The notes below the pieces were generated by a model, which was not told where the DNA came from, ran no database searches, and saw only the letters and a list, made by a program, of their open reading frames with translations. The position numbers and the translations under genes were made by a program. This document shows, in pieces, positions 1 to 8,040 of a DNA stretch of 64,000 nucleotides. Within the stretch, counting starts at the first letter, position 1; every line of letters begins with the position of its first letter. Origin of the DNA: Pseudoxanthomonas suwonensis 11-1 (lineage in GTDB: Bacteria > Pseudomonadota > Gammaproteobacteria > Xanthomonadales > Xanthomonadaceae); NCBI RefSeq assembly GCF_000185965.1, contig NC_014924.1:1922001-1986000 (forward strand), in the 5' to 3' direction.

Positions 1-1
1 G

Positions 2-598
2 CTGCCGCTGGACGAACACCTGGCCTCGGCCGTTCTTACCCTGCCCGGCGAACAGGCCCGCGCCCTGGCGGCGATGGACGAGGCCGCATTCGCGGCCGAG
101 GTCGAGCGCCTGTTCGATGGCCGGCTGGGCCGGATGGAACTGGCCGGAACCCGCCACGTCTATCCGCTGGTGGCGACCTGGTCGCGGCGCTTCGTCGGAC
201 CGCGCCTGGCCCTGGCCGGCGACGCGGCCGTGGGCATGCATCCGGTCACCGCGCACGGCTTCAACCTTGGCCTGGCCGGCGTTGAGCGCCTGGCCGCCGT
301 GCTGCGCATCGCCGTACGGCAGGGCCGCGACCCGGGCGACCCGGCGCTGCTGGCCATGTACCAGCGCCGCCACCGCCAGGGCTGCTGGCCGCTGTTCCAG
401 GCCACGCGTGCGGTAGTCGGGCTGTACACCAACGACCGCCCGGCCGCGCGCGTGCTGCGTGCCGCGACCCTGCGCGCAGGCGCGGCACTGGCACCCTTCC
501 GGCGGCTGGTCGCGGCCTCGCTCACCGATGCCGGGCCGGTGGACGCCAGCCCGCTGCAGCGCCTGCGCGCGGGCCTGAGCCAGTTGCGGCCGTCGTGA
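2..598 (+). CDS. ubiM: FAD-dependent ubiquinone-biosynthesis hydroxylase, UbiH/UbiM type (5'-truncated)
   Basis: The reading frame is open from base 2 to the stop at 596-598, so only the last 198 residues of the gene lie in the window. They carry the second FAD-binding signature of the UbiH/Coq6 hydroxylases, GDAAVGMHPVTAHGFNLGLA, preceded by the usual aromatic stretch (YPLVATWSRRFVGPRLALAGDA). The wording of this motif is closest to what I know of UbiM, a flavin monooxygenase hydroxylating the ubiquinone ring, but UbiH, UbiF and UbiI share it. The N-terminal Rossmann GxGxxG part is outside the window. The gene converges on the FMN reductase with a 3-base gap. The family call is firm; the exact ring position hydroxylated is inference. 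Confidence 0.75.
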   Translation: MPLDEHLASAVLTLPGEQARALAAMDEAAFAAEVERLFDGRLGRMELAGTRHVYPLVATWSRRFVGPRLALAGDAAVGMHPVTAHGFNLGLAGVERLAAVLRIAVRQGRDPGDPALLAMYQRRHRQGCWPLFQATRAVVGLYTNDRPAARVLRAATLRAGAALAPFRRLVAASLTDAGPVDASPLQRLRAGLSQLRPS

Positions 599-601
599 GG
601 C

Positions 602-1162
602 TCAGGCCTCGCCGCGCTGGCGGTCGATCCAGGCCACGAAACGGTCGACGAAGTCCTCGAGGAAGTCGCGCGTATCCGGGCTGGTGATCCGGCCGTCGTC
701 GGCGACCAGGCCTTCCTTGAACTGGATGAAGGCCTCCGGCTGCGGCAGCACCGCCATGTCCAGGTAGGACAGCACGTTGCGCAGGTGCTGCTGGGCCAGG
801 GCGGTGCCGATCGCGCCGGGCGAGGCACCGGTCACCGCCGCCGGCAGGCCGGCGAAGGCGCTGTCGCCGTAAGGACGCGAGCCGATGTCGATCGCGTTCT
901 TGAGCACGCCCGGGAGCGAGCGGTTGTATTCCGGGGTCACGAACAGCACCGCGTCAGCATCGCGGACCTGCTGCTTGAACGCCGTGCACTCCGGCGGGTA
1001 GTCGCCGTCGAAGTCCTGGTTGTAGAGCGGCAGGTTGCCGATCTCGACGTAGTCGAACTCCAGCCGGTCCTCGCCGAGCCGCTCCAGCGCGCGCGCCAGC
1101 TGGCGGTTGATCGAGTCCTTGCGAAGGCTGCCGACGATGACCGCCACCTTGCGCCTGTTCAT
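602..1162 (-). CDS. NADPH-dependent FMN reductase (ChrR/azoreductase-like flavoprotein)
   Basis: The product has 186 residues and the flavodoxin-like fold of small NADPH:FMN/quinone/chromate reductases. The FMN phosphate loop is GSLRKDSINRQLARAL near the N-terminus, and the second flavin motif is PEYNRSLPGVLKNAID. The family reduces quinones, azo dyes or chromate by two-electron transfer and limits oxidative stress; the native substrate cannot be read from sequence. The frame stays open upstream to 1264, but the ATG at 1162 has a good ribosome site (AGGAG about 9 bases upstream) and gives the family's normal start (RRKVAVIVGSLR), so I use it. The gene stands alone on the minus strand, tail to tail with the UbiM-type gene. 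Confidence 0.85.
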   Translation of the reverse strand: MNRRKVAVIVGSLRKDSINRQLARALERLGEDRLEFDYVEIGNLPLYNQDFDGDYPPECTAFKQQVRDADAVLFVTPEYNRSLPGVLKNAIDIGSRPYGDSAFAGLPAAVTGASPGAIGTALAQQHLRNVLSYLDMAVLPQPEAFIQFKEGLVADDGRITSPDTRDFLEDFVDRFVAWIDRQRGEA

Positions 1163-1264
1163 GGGTCCTGCTCCTGCATGGGGTGGCCCGATGCTAGGAG
1201 CCGGCGCGCGTGGCCGGGGTGAAGGCGGCGTGGGCGGCTTGCCGGTACGGCGCCGCCCCGGCAC

Positions 1265-3196
1265 TCAGAGCCCGCGGCAGTCCCGCCAATGGCGGTGCCA
1301 GGCCTGGAACATCAGCACGTTCCACAGGTGGGTATGCCACTTTCGCTGGCCGCCGAGGAAATCCCGCCAGATCGCGCCCATCCGGTCGGCATCGAACAGG
1401 CCCTCGCGGCGCATGTCCGCCGGATGCAGCAGGTCCCCGGCCCACTGCTCCAGGTCGCCGCGCAGCCACTGCCCGACCGGCGCGCCGAAACCGCGCTTGG
1501 GGCGGTCGACCATGGTGTCCGGCAGGTAGTCGCGCAGCATCCGCTTGAGCAGGTACTTGCTGCTGCCCTCGCGCAGCTTCATCCGCTGCGGCAGCGACCA
1601 GGCCAGCTCCACCACCCGCCAGTCCAGCAACGGTGCGCGCGCTTCCAGGCCGGCCGCCATGCTGGTGCGGTCGACCTTGCACAGCAGGTCGTCCGGCAGG
1701 TAGGCCATGAAGTCGGCCAGCATCATCGCCTCGGCCTCGTGGCCGCGCAGGCCCAGCGGGTCGGCCTGGTGGTAGATGGTCGGCGGCTCGTGCGCGCCCG
1801 GCACCACCGCTGCCGGGTTGCGCCAGCGCGAGACCCGGTTGCGGTAGACGTCGCCGATGCCCTGCACCCCGGACTCGGCCAGCAGGGTCGCCAGGCCGCC
1901 GGTGCGCGCCGACTCGCCACGCGCGCCGGGCACCCGCGCAAGACCGCGGCGCAGCAGGCTGGGCACGGTCCGCGCCATGCGCCAGTTGCGCAGGGCGCGC
2001 TGGTAGCGGCCATAGCCGAAGAACAGCTCGTCGCCGCCGTCGCCGGACAGCACCACCGTCACCTCCTGGCGGGCCAGGCGGCAGACCATGGCGGTGGGGA
2101 TCTGCGAGGGATCGGCGAAGGGTTCGTCGAACATCGCCGGCAACTGCGGCACCACCGCCAGGGCATCGGCGCCGCCCACCTCGAACTCGGTATGCGCCGT
2201 ACCCAGGTGCGCGGCAACCTCGCGTGCCAGCGGCGCCTCGTCGCGGTCGGAGTCGCGGAAGCCAATGGTGAAGCTGCGCACCGGCGCGCTGCTCTGCGCC
2301 TGCATCAGCGCGGCCACGACGGAGGAATCGGTGCCGCCGGAAAGGAACACGCCAACCGGCACGTCGGCGACCATGCGCAGGCCGACCGAGTCGCGCAGCA
2401 GCGTATCCAGCGCCACCGTCGCCTCGCCGTCGTCGCCGGCGAACGGTCTGGCGATGGCCTCGCGCATGCGTGCCCGCGGGTCCCACCAGCGGCGCTGGTC
2501 GCGGTGCGGGTCGTGCGCGGAGGCCCCGGCCGCCACGGCGGCCGTATCCAGCCGCAGCAGGCTGCCCGGCATCAGCTTGAACGCGCGCTCGTGGATGCAG
2601 TACGGCGCCGGGATGTAGTTGAAACGCAGCAGCAGGGCGAGCGCGTCGCGGTCCACCCCATTGTCGAAACGCGGGTACCTCCACAGCGCCTTCAGTTCGG
2701 AGCCGAACACCACCGCATCCCCGGCCCAGCCGTAGTACATCGGCTTCTTGCCGACCCGGTCGCGGGCCAGCCACAGGCAGCGGTCGCGCCGGTCCCACAG
2801 GGCGATGGCGAACATGCCGTTGCAGCGCTGCAGGGTGTCCTCGATGCCCCACTCGGCGATGGCCGCCAGCAGCACCTCGGTATCGGAGTGGCCACGGAAG
2901 CGGTGGCCCAGGGTCGCCAGTGCCGAGCGCAGGGGCGCGAAGTTGTAGAGCTCGCCGTTGTAGGCCAGCACGTAGCGGCCATCGGCCGATTCCATCGGCT
3001 GGTGGCCCTGCGGCGACAGGTCGAGGATGCTCAGGCGCTGGTGGGCCAGGCCGATACCGGCCTGGGCATCGACCCAGGCGCCGGCATCATCCGGACCGCG
3101 ATGCTGCAGGGCCGCGCCCATTTCCCGTGCGTGCGCGGACAGCGCATCGCCATGGAGCCGGGGCTGGGCCAGCAACAGTCCTGCAAGTCCGCACAT
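1265..3196 (-). CDS. asnB: Asparagine synthase (glutamine-hydrolysing)
   Basis: This 643-residue enzyme begins MCGLAG. Cys2 is the nucleophile of the N-terminal glutaminase domain, followed by the RGPDD and YNGELYNF glutamine-site motifs; the synthetase domain has the SGGTDSS ATP-pyrophosphatase loop. It makes asparagine from aspartate, glutamine and ATP. The start is fixed because Cys2 must become N-terminal. The ATG follows the stop of the E1 gene with one base between (TGAGATG), so translation is very probably coupled. Several xanthomonad AsnB-like enzymes act in surface-polysaccharide or peptide clusters; nothing adjacent here shows that, so free asparagine synthesis is the default reading. 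Confidence 0.92.
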   Translation of the reverse strand: MCGLAGLLLAQPRLHGDALSAHAREMGAALQHRGPDDAGAWVDAQAGIGLAHQRLSILDLSPQGHQPMESADGRYVLAYNGELYNFAPLRSALATLGHRFRGHSDTEVLLAAIAEWGIEDTLQRCNGMFAIALWDRRDRCLWLARDRVGKKPMYYGWAGDAVVFGSELKALWRYPRFDNGVDRDALALLLRFNYIPAPYCIHERAFKLMPGSLLRLDTAAVAAGASAHDPHRDQRRWWDPRARMREAIARPFAGDDGEATVALDTLLRDSVGLRMVADVPVGVFLSGGTDSSVVAALMQAQSSAPVRSFTIGFRDSDRDEAPLAREVAAHLGTAHTEFEVGGADALAVVPQLPAMFDEPFADPSQIPTAMVCRLARQEVTVVLSGDGGDELFFGYGRYQRALRNWRMARTVPSLLRRGLARVPGARGESARTGGLATLLAESGVQGIGDVYRNRVSRWRNPAAVVPGAHEPPTIYHQADPLGLRGHEAEAMMLADFMAYLPDDLLCKVDRTSMAAGLEARAPLLDWRVVELAWSLPQRMKLREGSSKYLLKRMLRDYLPDTMVDRPKRGFGAPVGQWLRGDLEQWAGDLLHPADMRREGLFDADRMGAIWRDFLGGQRKWHTHLWNVLMFQAWHRHWRDCRGL

Positions 3197-3197
3197 C

Positions 3198-5462
3198 TCA
3201 GCGGTCCAGTTCCCCGGCTGCGGCGACGATGTCGTCCTCGCCCGGGATGACGAGGAAGGCGGCACCGGCCAGTGGAGTGTACGTGTCCGCACCGACCACG
3301 CGGCGCATCGGCAGCGCGCCGTGGCCGGCCTCGACGATCGCGCTGAGCACGCCCTCGCCCACGCCGGCGCTGCGCCGGCCCTCGTCCACCACCAGCACGC
3401 GCCGGGCCGAGGCCACTTCGCGGCGGATGAAGTCCTCGTTGAGCGGCACCAGCCAGCGCAGGTCGACCACCCGCACATTCCAGCCATGCTCAGCTTCGAT
3501 CCGGCGCGCGGCGCGCAGGCTCATCGGCACGCCGTTGCCATAGGTGAAGACCACCAGGTCGTCGTTGCCCTCGCCATACACCCGGCCCTCGCCCAGCGGC
3601 ATGGCCCTGCCCTGTCCCGGGTACGGGAATAGCCACTGGCCGTCGCCGGCCTCGTGCAGGTCCTTGGTCATGTACAGCGCGATCGGTTCCAGGAACACCG
3701 CCACCCGGCCATCGACCTTCGCCAGCGCCGCCAGGGTGCGCAGCATCTCCACCGCATCGTCGCCGCGGCTGGGACAGCCGACCACCAGGCCGGGGATGTC
3801 GCGCAGGGCGGTGATCGAGTTGTCGTTGTGGAAGTGGCCACCGAAGCCGCGCTGGTAGCCGAGGCCGGCGATGCGCACCAGCATCGGGTTGCGGTACTGG
3901 TCGTTGCTGAAGAACTGCAGCGAGCAGGCTTCGCCGCGGATCTGGTCGCAGGCGTTGTGGAAGTACGCCAGGTACTGGATCTCGGGCAGCGGCAGCATGC
4001 CCATGTTGGCGTAGCCCTGGGCCAGGCCGAGGATCATGGTCTCGTCCAGCAGGGTGTTGAACACGCGCGAGCCCCTGAAGGCCTTCTGCAGGCCCTTGGT
4101 CACGGTGTACACGCCGCCCTTCTGCGCCACGTCCTCGCCGAACAGCAGGGTCTCCGGATACTTGGCCATCAGCTCGTGCAGGCCCTGGTTGATCTGGATC
4201 GCCAGGTGGCGCGGTGCCAGTTTCTCCGGCAGCTTCTCCTCGCCACCGTAGGCGGCGATGCGCGCTGCCTCGGGTGCCGGGCGCGCGGCCTCGGCGGCGA
4301 CGGCGTCGGGCGTGTACGGCGCCAGCGGCGCGACCACCTCGGCCAGGCTGGCCAGCTTGGGCCGGCGGTCGGCCTCATCGGCCGCGGCGAAGCAGCGGCG
4401 ACGGGTGGACTCGTACAGCTCCAGCAGTTCGTCCTTCGAGTACAGGCCCGACTCCAGCGCGATCGCCGCGCTGCGCAGCAGCGGATCGGTGGCCTCGACC
4501 GCGCACAGCTCCTCGATGCTGCGCCACTCGATCTCGAAGTCGGTGCCGGCGTGGCCCATGATCCGGGTGGTGCGCAGGTGCAGGAAGGTCGGCCGGCGGG
4601 TGCGGCGGCAATGCTCCACCGCCGCCTCGACCTGGCCGTAGCCGTTGGCCAGGTCCAGGCCGTCGGCATGGAAGTAGTCCAGCCCCGGCATGTTGCGGAA
4701 GCGGTTGCCGATCCAGCCATCCGGAGTCTTCACCGAGATGCCGATGCCGTTGTCCTCGCACACGAACAGCACCGGCGCCGGCAGCTTCTGGTAGGCGGTC
4801 CAAGCCGCGGCGTTGAACGCGGTCTGCGCGGTAGCGTGGTTGGCCGAAGCGTCGCCGAAGGAGCAGATGGCGATGCTGTCGTCCGGCACCGGCAAGGCGT
4901 GGCCGATGCGCCGCGCCTGTTCGATGGCCACGGCGGTGCCCAGCGCCTTGGGCAGGTGCGAAGCGATCGTCGAGGTCTGCGGCAGCACCCACAGCGGCTT
5001 GCTGCCCCATACCTTGTGGCGACCGCCGGAGGCCGGGTCCTCGGCGCTGGCGGCGAAACTCAGCGCCGAATCCATCACCGGGTCCATGCCCGGCAGCTTG
5101 CGGAAGCGCTCGGCCATGAAGCCGCCGCTGCGGTAGTGCAGGAACGCCGGATCCGTGTGCCGGGTCGCGCGCGCGACCATGGCGTTGCCCTCGTGGCCGC
5201 TGCTGCCGATGGTGTAGAAGACCTTGTTCTGCACGCGCAGCACGCGCGCCATCAGGTCCAGGTGGCGGCTGACGAGCTGCGACTCGAACAGCTCGCGGAA
5301 GCCGCGCGCGTCCAGCACGCTGCCCGGCAGCACCGGTTCGTCGTCGCGCGGACGCGACCCCGGCGTGCCGTCCCAGGCGCGCACCGCCTCGGTGAAGTTG
5401 CGGTCGCAGATCTCGGCGCGGTTGATGCCCTTCTTCCAGGCGGGGATGGCGGCAGCGTTCAT
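3198..5462 (-). CDS. Fused alpha-beta 2-oxoacid dehydrogenase E1 component (thiamine diphosphate-dependent)
   Basis: The 754-residue protein joins both E1 subunits in one chain. The first half is E1-alpha: it has a ThDP pocket with a modified GDG motif (GDASANHATAQTAFN, then CEDNGIGISVKTPDGW). The second half, from about residue 400, is E1-beta (LFGEDVAQKGGVYTVTKGLQ, DETMILGLAQGYANMG, EPIALYMTKDL). It should decarboxylate a 2-oxo acid and load the acyl group on a lipoyl E2. No E2 or E3 gene lies next to it; the sucB/lpdA pair 43 kb away belongs to another operon. The ATG at 5462 gives a sensible N-terminus, but its ribosome site is weak (AGGA about 20 bases upstream). Pyruvate or branched-chain 2-oxo acids are the likely substrates. 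Confidence 0.85.
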   Translation of the reverse strand: MNAAAIPAWKKGINRAEICDRNFTEAVRAWDGTPGSRPRDDEPVLPGSVLDARGFRELFESQLVSRHLDLMARVLRVQNKVFYTIGSSGHEGNAMVARATRHTDPAFLHYRSGGFMAERFRKLPGMDPVMDSALSFAASAEDPASGGRHKVWGSKPLWVLPQTSTIASHLPKALGTAVAIEQARRIGHALPVPDDSIAICSFGDASANHATAQTAFNAAAWTAYQKLPAPVLFVCEDNGIGISVKTPDGWIGNRFRNMPGLDYFHADGLDLANGYGQVEAAVEHCRRTRRPTFLHLRTTRIMGHAGTDFEIEWRSIEELCAVEATDPLLRSAAIALESGLYSKDELLELYESTRRRCFAAADEADRRPKLASLAEVVAPLAPYTPDAVAAEAARPAPEAARIAAYGGEEKLPEKLAPRHLAIQINQGLHELMAKYPETLLFGEDVAQKGGVYTVTKGLQKAFRGSRVFNTLLDETMILGLAQGYANMGMLPLPEIQYLAYFHNACDQIRGEACSLQFFSNDQYRNPMLVRIAGLGYQRGFGGHFHNDNSITALRDIPGLVVGCPSRGDDAVEMLRTLAALAKVDGRVAVFLEPIALYMTKDLHEAGDGQWLFPYPGQGRAMPLGEGRVYGEGNDDLVVFTYGNGVPMSLRAARRIEAEHGWNVRVVDLRWLVPLNEDFIRREVASARRVLVVDEGRRSAGVGEGVLSAIVEAGHGALPMRRVVGADTYTPLAGAAFLVIPGEDDIVAAAGELDR

Positions 5463-5601
5463 GCGTGGGATGGCTCGGTGTTCCTGTGCGGGGCGGATGG
5501 CCGCCCCGGGATCGTGGAGGGTGTCGGTGCCACGCCGCGGCGCATGCATGCGTGCGCTGGCCGTGGCATCGGGGCCGCGAAGGCCGTCAGGTTTGCGGGA
5601 T

Positions 5602-6150
5602 TCATGGCCGCGTCGCACGGCCCGCGTGCCACTCGGCACGGGTCTGGCCCCAGACCTCCGCGATGGCACCGCTCGGCGGCGGCAGCTGGTCCATGCGCAG
5701 GTAGCGCGAGCCAAGCCGGGTGGCGACGGCCTTGGAAAGGTCGTTCGCCGGCGCGATGGTATGGATCACCTCGTCCCAGCCGAGCTGGTCGAAGGCCCAG
5801 TCGATGCAGGCCGCAGCCGCCTCGGTGGCATAGCCCCTGCCCCAGCGGCTGCGCACGATGCTCCAGCCTATCTCCGGACCCGGCCAGCCTTCCGGCTGCC
5901 ACGGCCCGACCCGGCCGATCCACTCGCCGCTGGCCTGCTCGATCACCGAGAACATCGCGTAACCCTGCAGGTGCCAGCTCCCGACCATCGCCGCCAGCCC
6001 GCGCCAGGCCACCGGCCGCGGCTGCAGCCCGCCGATATGGCGGGTGGCCTCCTCATCGGCCATGAACCTGGCCCAGGCGTCGAAGTCCTCCCGGCGCGGC
6101 ACGCGCAGCAGCAGGCGGGGGGTTTCCAGTTGCAGTCGGGTGAGGTCCAT
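5602..6150 (-). CDS. GNAT-family N-acetyltransferase (RimJ/RimL-like)
   Basis: The 182-residue protein starts TPRLLLRVPRREDFDAWARF, typical of RimJ/RimL-like acetyltransferases, and has the acetyl-CoA pyrophosphate loop region WGRGYATEAAAACIDWAFDQLG. It would acetylate a protein N-terminus, amino acid or small amine; the acceptor is unknown. The start has a GGAG site about 9 bases upstream. It is clearly paralogous to the next gene on this strand (6202-6747): both contain RHIGG, FSVI, GWPG-EIGW, GYATEAA, WDEVIH and WGQTRA blocks in the same order. They look like a tandem duplication 51 bases apart. Confidence 0.85.
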   Translation of the reverse strand: MDLTRLQLETPRLLLRVPRREDFDAWARFMADEEATRHIGGLQPRPVAWRGLAAMVGSWHLQGYAMFSVIEQASGEWIGRVGPWQPEGWPGPEIGWSIVRSRWGRGYATEAAAACIDWAFDQLGWDEVIHTIAPANDLSKAVATRLGSRYLRMDQLPPPSGAIAEVWGQTRAEWHAGRATRP

Positions 6151-6201
6151 CAGCCGGCTCCAGTGTGATCGGGGGAATGGCGATCGGCCGCGGCCAGGGT
6201 C

Positions 6202-6747
6202 TCAGCTCGCACGGGAACGTACCTGCCACTGCGCGCGGGTCTGGCCCCAGAGCTCGCAAGGCACGTCCGCATAAGGCTCCGGCATGCGGACAGGACCGCG
6301 GTTGCGCGAGCCCAGGCGCTGCGCGACCCGCTGCGAGGCGTGGTTGTCCGGGGCGATGCAGTGGATCACCTCGTCCCAGTCCAGCACGGTGAAAGCCCAG
6401 TCCATGGCCGCCTGCGCCGCCTCGGTCGCATAGCCGTGGCCCCAGGCCTGGGGGTGGAAGGCCCATCCGATCTCGTTGCCCGGCCAGCCATCGGGCCGCC
6501 AGGGGCCGGCCTGGCCCAGCCACAGGCCGGAGGACTTCCCGATCACCGAGAACATGGCGAAGCCCTGCAGGGCCCAGGCGCCGGGCATCTGCAGGAACCT
6601 GCGCCAGGCCGCCGCGCGCGGCTGGTGGCCGCCGATGTGGCGGCAGGCCTCCGGGTCGGCCATGAGCTCGGCGTAGCGCTCGAAATCCACGACCTGCGGC
6701 AGGCGCAGCAGCAGGCGTCCGGTCTCGATGACGGGGCCGCCGACCAT
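6202..6747 (-). CDS. GNAT-family N-acetyltransferase, tandem paralog
   Basis: This second RimJ/RimL-like acetyltransferase has 181 residues. Its acetyl-CoA site is WGHGYATEAAQAAMDWAFTVL, and the block order matches the downstream copy at 5602-6150. It starts five bases after the stop of the glutaryl-CoA dehydrogenase gene, so it is probably the second gene of that transcript. The two copies have diverged well past recent duplication, with the C-terminus of this one longer in the loop before WGQTRAQW. An acceptor cannot be named. A longer frame upstream only shadows the dehydrogenase gene and is not used. Confidence 0.83.
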   Translation of the reverse strand: MVGGPVIETGRLLLRLPQVVDFERYAELMADPEACRHIGGHQPRAAAWRRFLQMPGAWALQGFAMFSVIGKSSGLWLGQAGPWRPDGWPGNEIGWAFHPQAWGHGYATEAAQAAMDWAFTVLDWDEVIHCIAPDNHASQRVAQRLGSRNRGPVRMPEPYADVPCELWGQTRAQWQVRSRAS

Positions 6748-6752
6748 GGCCG

Positions 6753-7916
6753 TCAGAACGCGTTGATGCCGGTCAGCTCGCGTCCGATCACCAGCTGGTG
6801 CACGGTTTCGGTGCCCTCGTAGGTGATCACCGATTCCAGGTTCAGGGCATGGCGGATGGCCGCGTGCTCGGTGGTGATGCCGGCGCCACCGAGCAGGTCG
6901 CGGCACTCGCGGGCGATGTCGATGGCCATGCGGCAGTTGTTCCACTTGGCCAGCGAGACCTGCTGCGGCTGCATGGTGCCGGCGTCCTTCAGGCGCCCCA
7001 GCTGCAGCACCAGCAGCTGCGCCAGGGTGATGCGGCGGGCCATGTCGGCCAGCTTGATCTGCGCGCTCTGGGTCGCCGCGACCGGGCGGCCGAACAGGAT
7101 GCGCTCCTTGGAGTAGTTCAGCGCCTCGTCCAGGCAGGCGATGGCGGCGCCGACCGGACCCCAGGTGATGCCGTAGCGGGCCTGGGTCAGGCAGCCCAGC
7201 GGGCCCTTGAGGCCCTTGACGTTGGGCAGGCGGGCCGAGTCGGGCACGCGCACGTTGTCGAAGAACAGCGACGAGGTCACCGAAGCGCGCAGCGACATCT
7301 TGTGCTTGATCTCCTGGGCGGTGAAGCCGGGCGTGCCCTTCTCCACGATGAAGCCCTGGATGCCCTCGTCGGTCTGCGCCCAGACGATGGCGATATCGGC
7401 CAGGTTGCCGTTGGTGATCCACATCTTGGAACCGTTGATCACCCAGTCGCCGCCGTCCTTCTTGGCGTGGGTCTTCATGTTGGCCGGGTCCGAGCCGCCG
7501 TGCGGCTCGGTCAGGCCGAAGCAGCCGATCACCTCGCCGGCGGCCATGCGCGGCAACCACTGCCGGCGCTGCTCCTCCGAGCCGTAGGCGTAGATCGGGT
7601 ACATGCACAGCGAGGACTGCACGCTGACGAAGCTGCGCAGGCCGCTGTCGCCGCGTTCCAGTTCCTGGCAGATCAGGCCGTAGCTGACCGCGTTGAGGCC
7701 GGCGCAGCCGTACTCCTCCGGCAGCGAGGAACCGAGCAGGCCCAGCGAGGCGATCTCCGGCACCAGCTCCTTCGGGAAGCGGCCCTGGTCGAAGCAGTCG
7801 CCGATGATCGGCAGCACCCGCTCGTCGGTGAACCGGGCCACCGCCTCCTGCACGGCGCGCTCCTCGTCGGAGAGCATGGAACGCACGTCGTACAGGTCGT
7901 AAGCGGGAAGGGCCAT
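6753..7916 (-). CDS. gcdH: Glutaryl-CoA dehydrogenase-type acyl-CoA dehydrogenase
   Basis: The 387-residue flavoenzyme has the acyl-CoA dehydrogenase signatures LTEPHGGSDPANMKT and CRDLLGGAGITTEHAAIRHALN, and the catalytic glutamate sits in SVITYEGTETVHQ. The C-terminal wording (IRHALNLESVITYEGT...GRELTGINAF) matches glutaryl-CoA dehydrogenases better than fatty-acyl ones. It would oxidise and decarboxylate glutaryl-CoA to crotonyl-CoA in lysine/tryptophan breakdown, passing electrons to ETF. The ATG at 7916 gives MALPAYDLYD; the frame is open to 7988, but that extension is Arg/Pro-rich and non-homologous. No strong ribosome site is visible. A second acyl-CoA dehydrogenase is at 58252-59400. 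Confidence 0.85.
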   Translation of the reverse strand: MALPAYDLYDVRSMLSDEERAVQEAVARFTDERVLPIIGDCFDQGRFPKELVPEIASLGLLGSSLPEEYGCAGLNAVSYGLICQELERGDSGLRSFVSVQSSLCMYPIYAYGSEEQRRQWLPRMAAGEVIGCFGLTEPHGGSDPANMKTHAKKDGGDWVINGSKMWITNGNLADIAIVWAQTDEGIQGFIVEKGTPGFTAQEIKHKMSLRASVTSSLFFDNVRVPDSARLPNVKGLKGPLGCLTQARYGITWGPVGAAIACLDEALNYSKERILFGRPVAATQSAQIKLADMARRITLAQLLVLQLGRLKDAGTMQPQQVSLAKWNNCRMAIDIARECRDLLGGAGITTEHAAIRHALNLESVITYEGTETVHQLVIGRELTGINAF

Positions 7917-7986
7917 GTCGGATACCGTTGCGGGAAATGGTTGCGATTGTATCCACCGCGCCCTACCCCGCGGCAATGCGCGCCGC

Positions 7987-8014
7987 AAAAAAAAGGCCGC
8001 CCCTGGGGGCGGCC
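7987..8014 (-). terminator. Rho-independent terminator of the glycine-zipper protein gene
   Basis: Read on the minus strand, a perfect 9-bp stem (GGCCGCCCC with GGGGCGGCC, arms 8006-8014 and 7995-8003) is followed by eight consecutive T residues (the A run at 7987-7994). It lies 27 bases past the stop of the gene at 8041-8853 and before the glutaryl-CoA dehydrogenase start, so it separates these two transcripts. Confidence 0.9.
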
Positions 8015-8040
8015 CTCGTCAGGCGCCGTGGCCTGCTCGA

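Noticed and set aside
1289-3250. A 650-codon antisense frame over asnB
   Set aside because: Same composition effect; it has no recognisable motif and no ribosome site.
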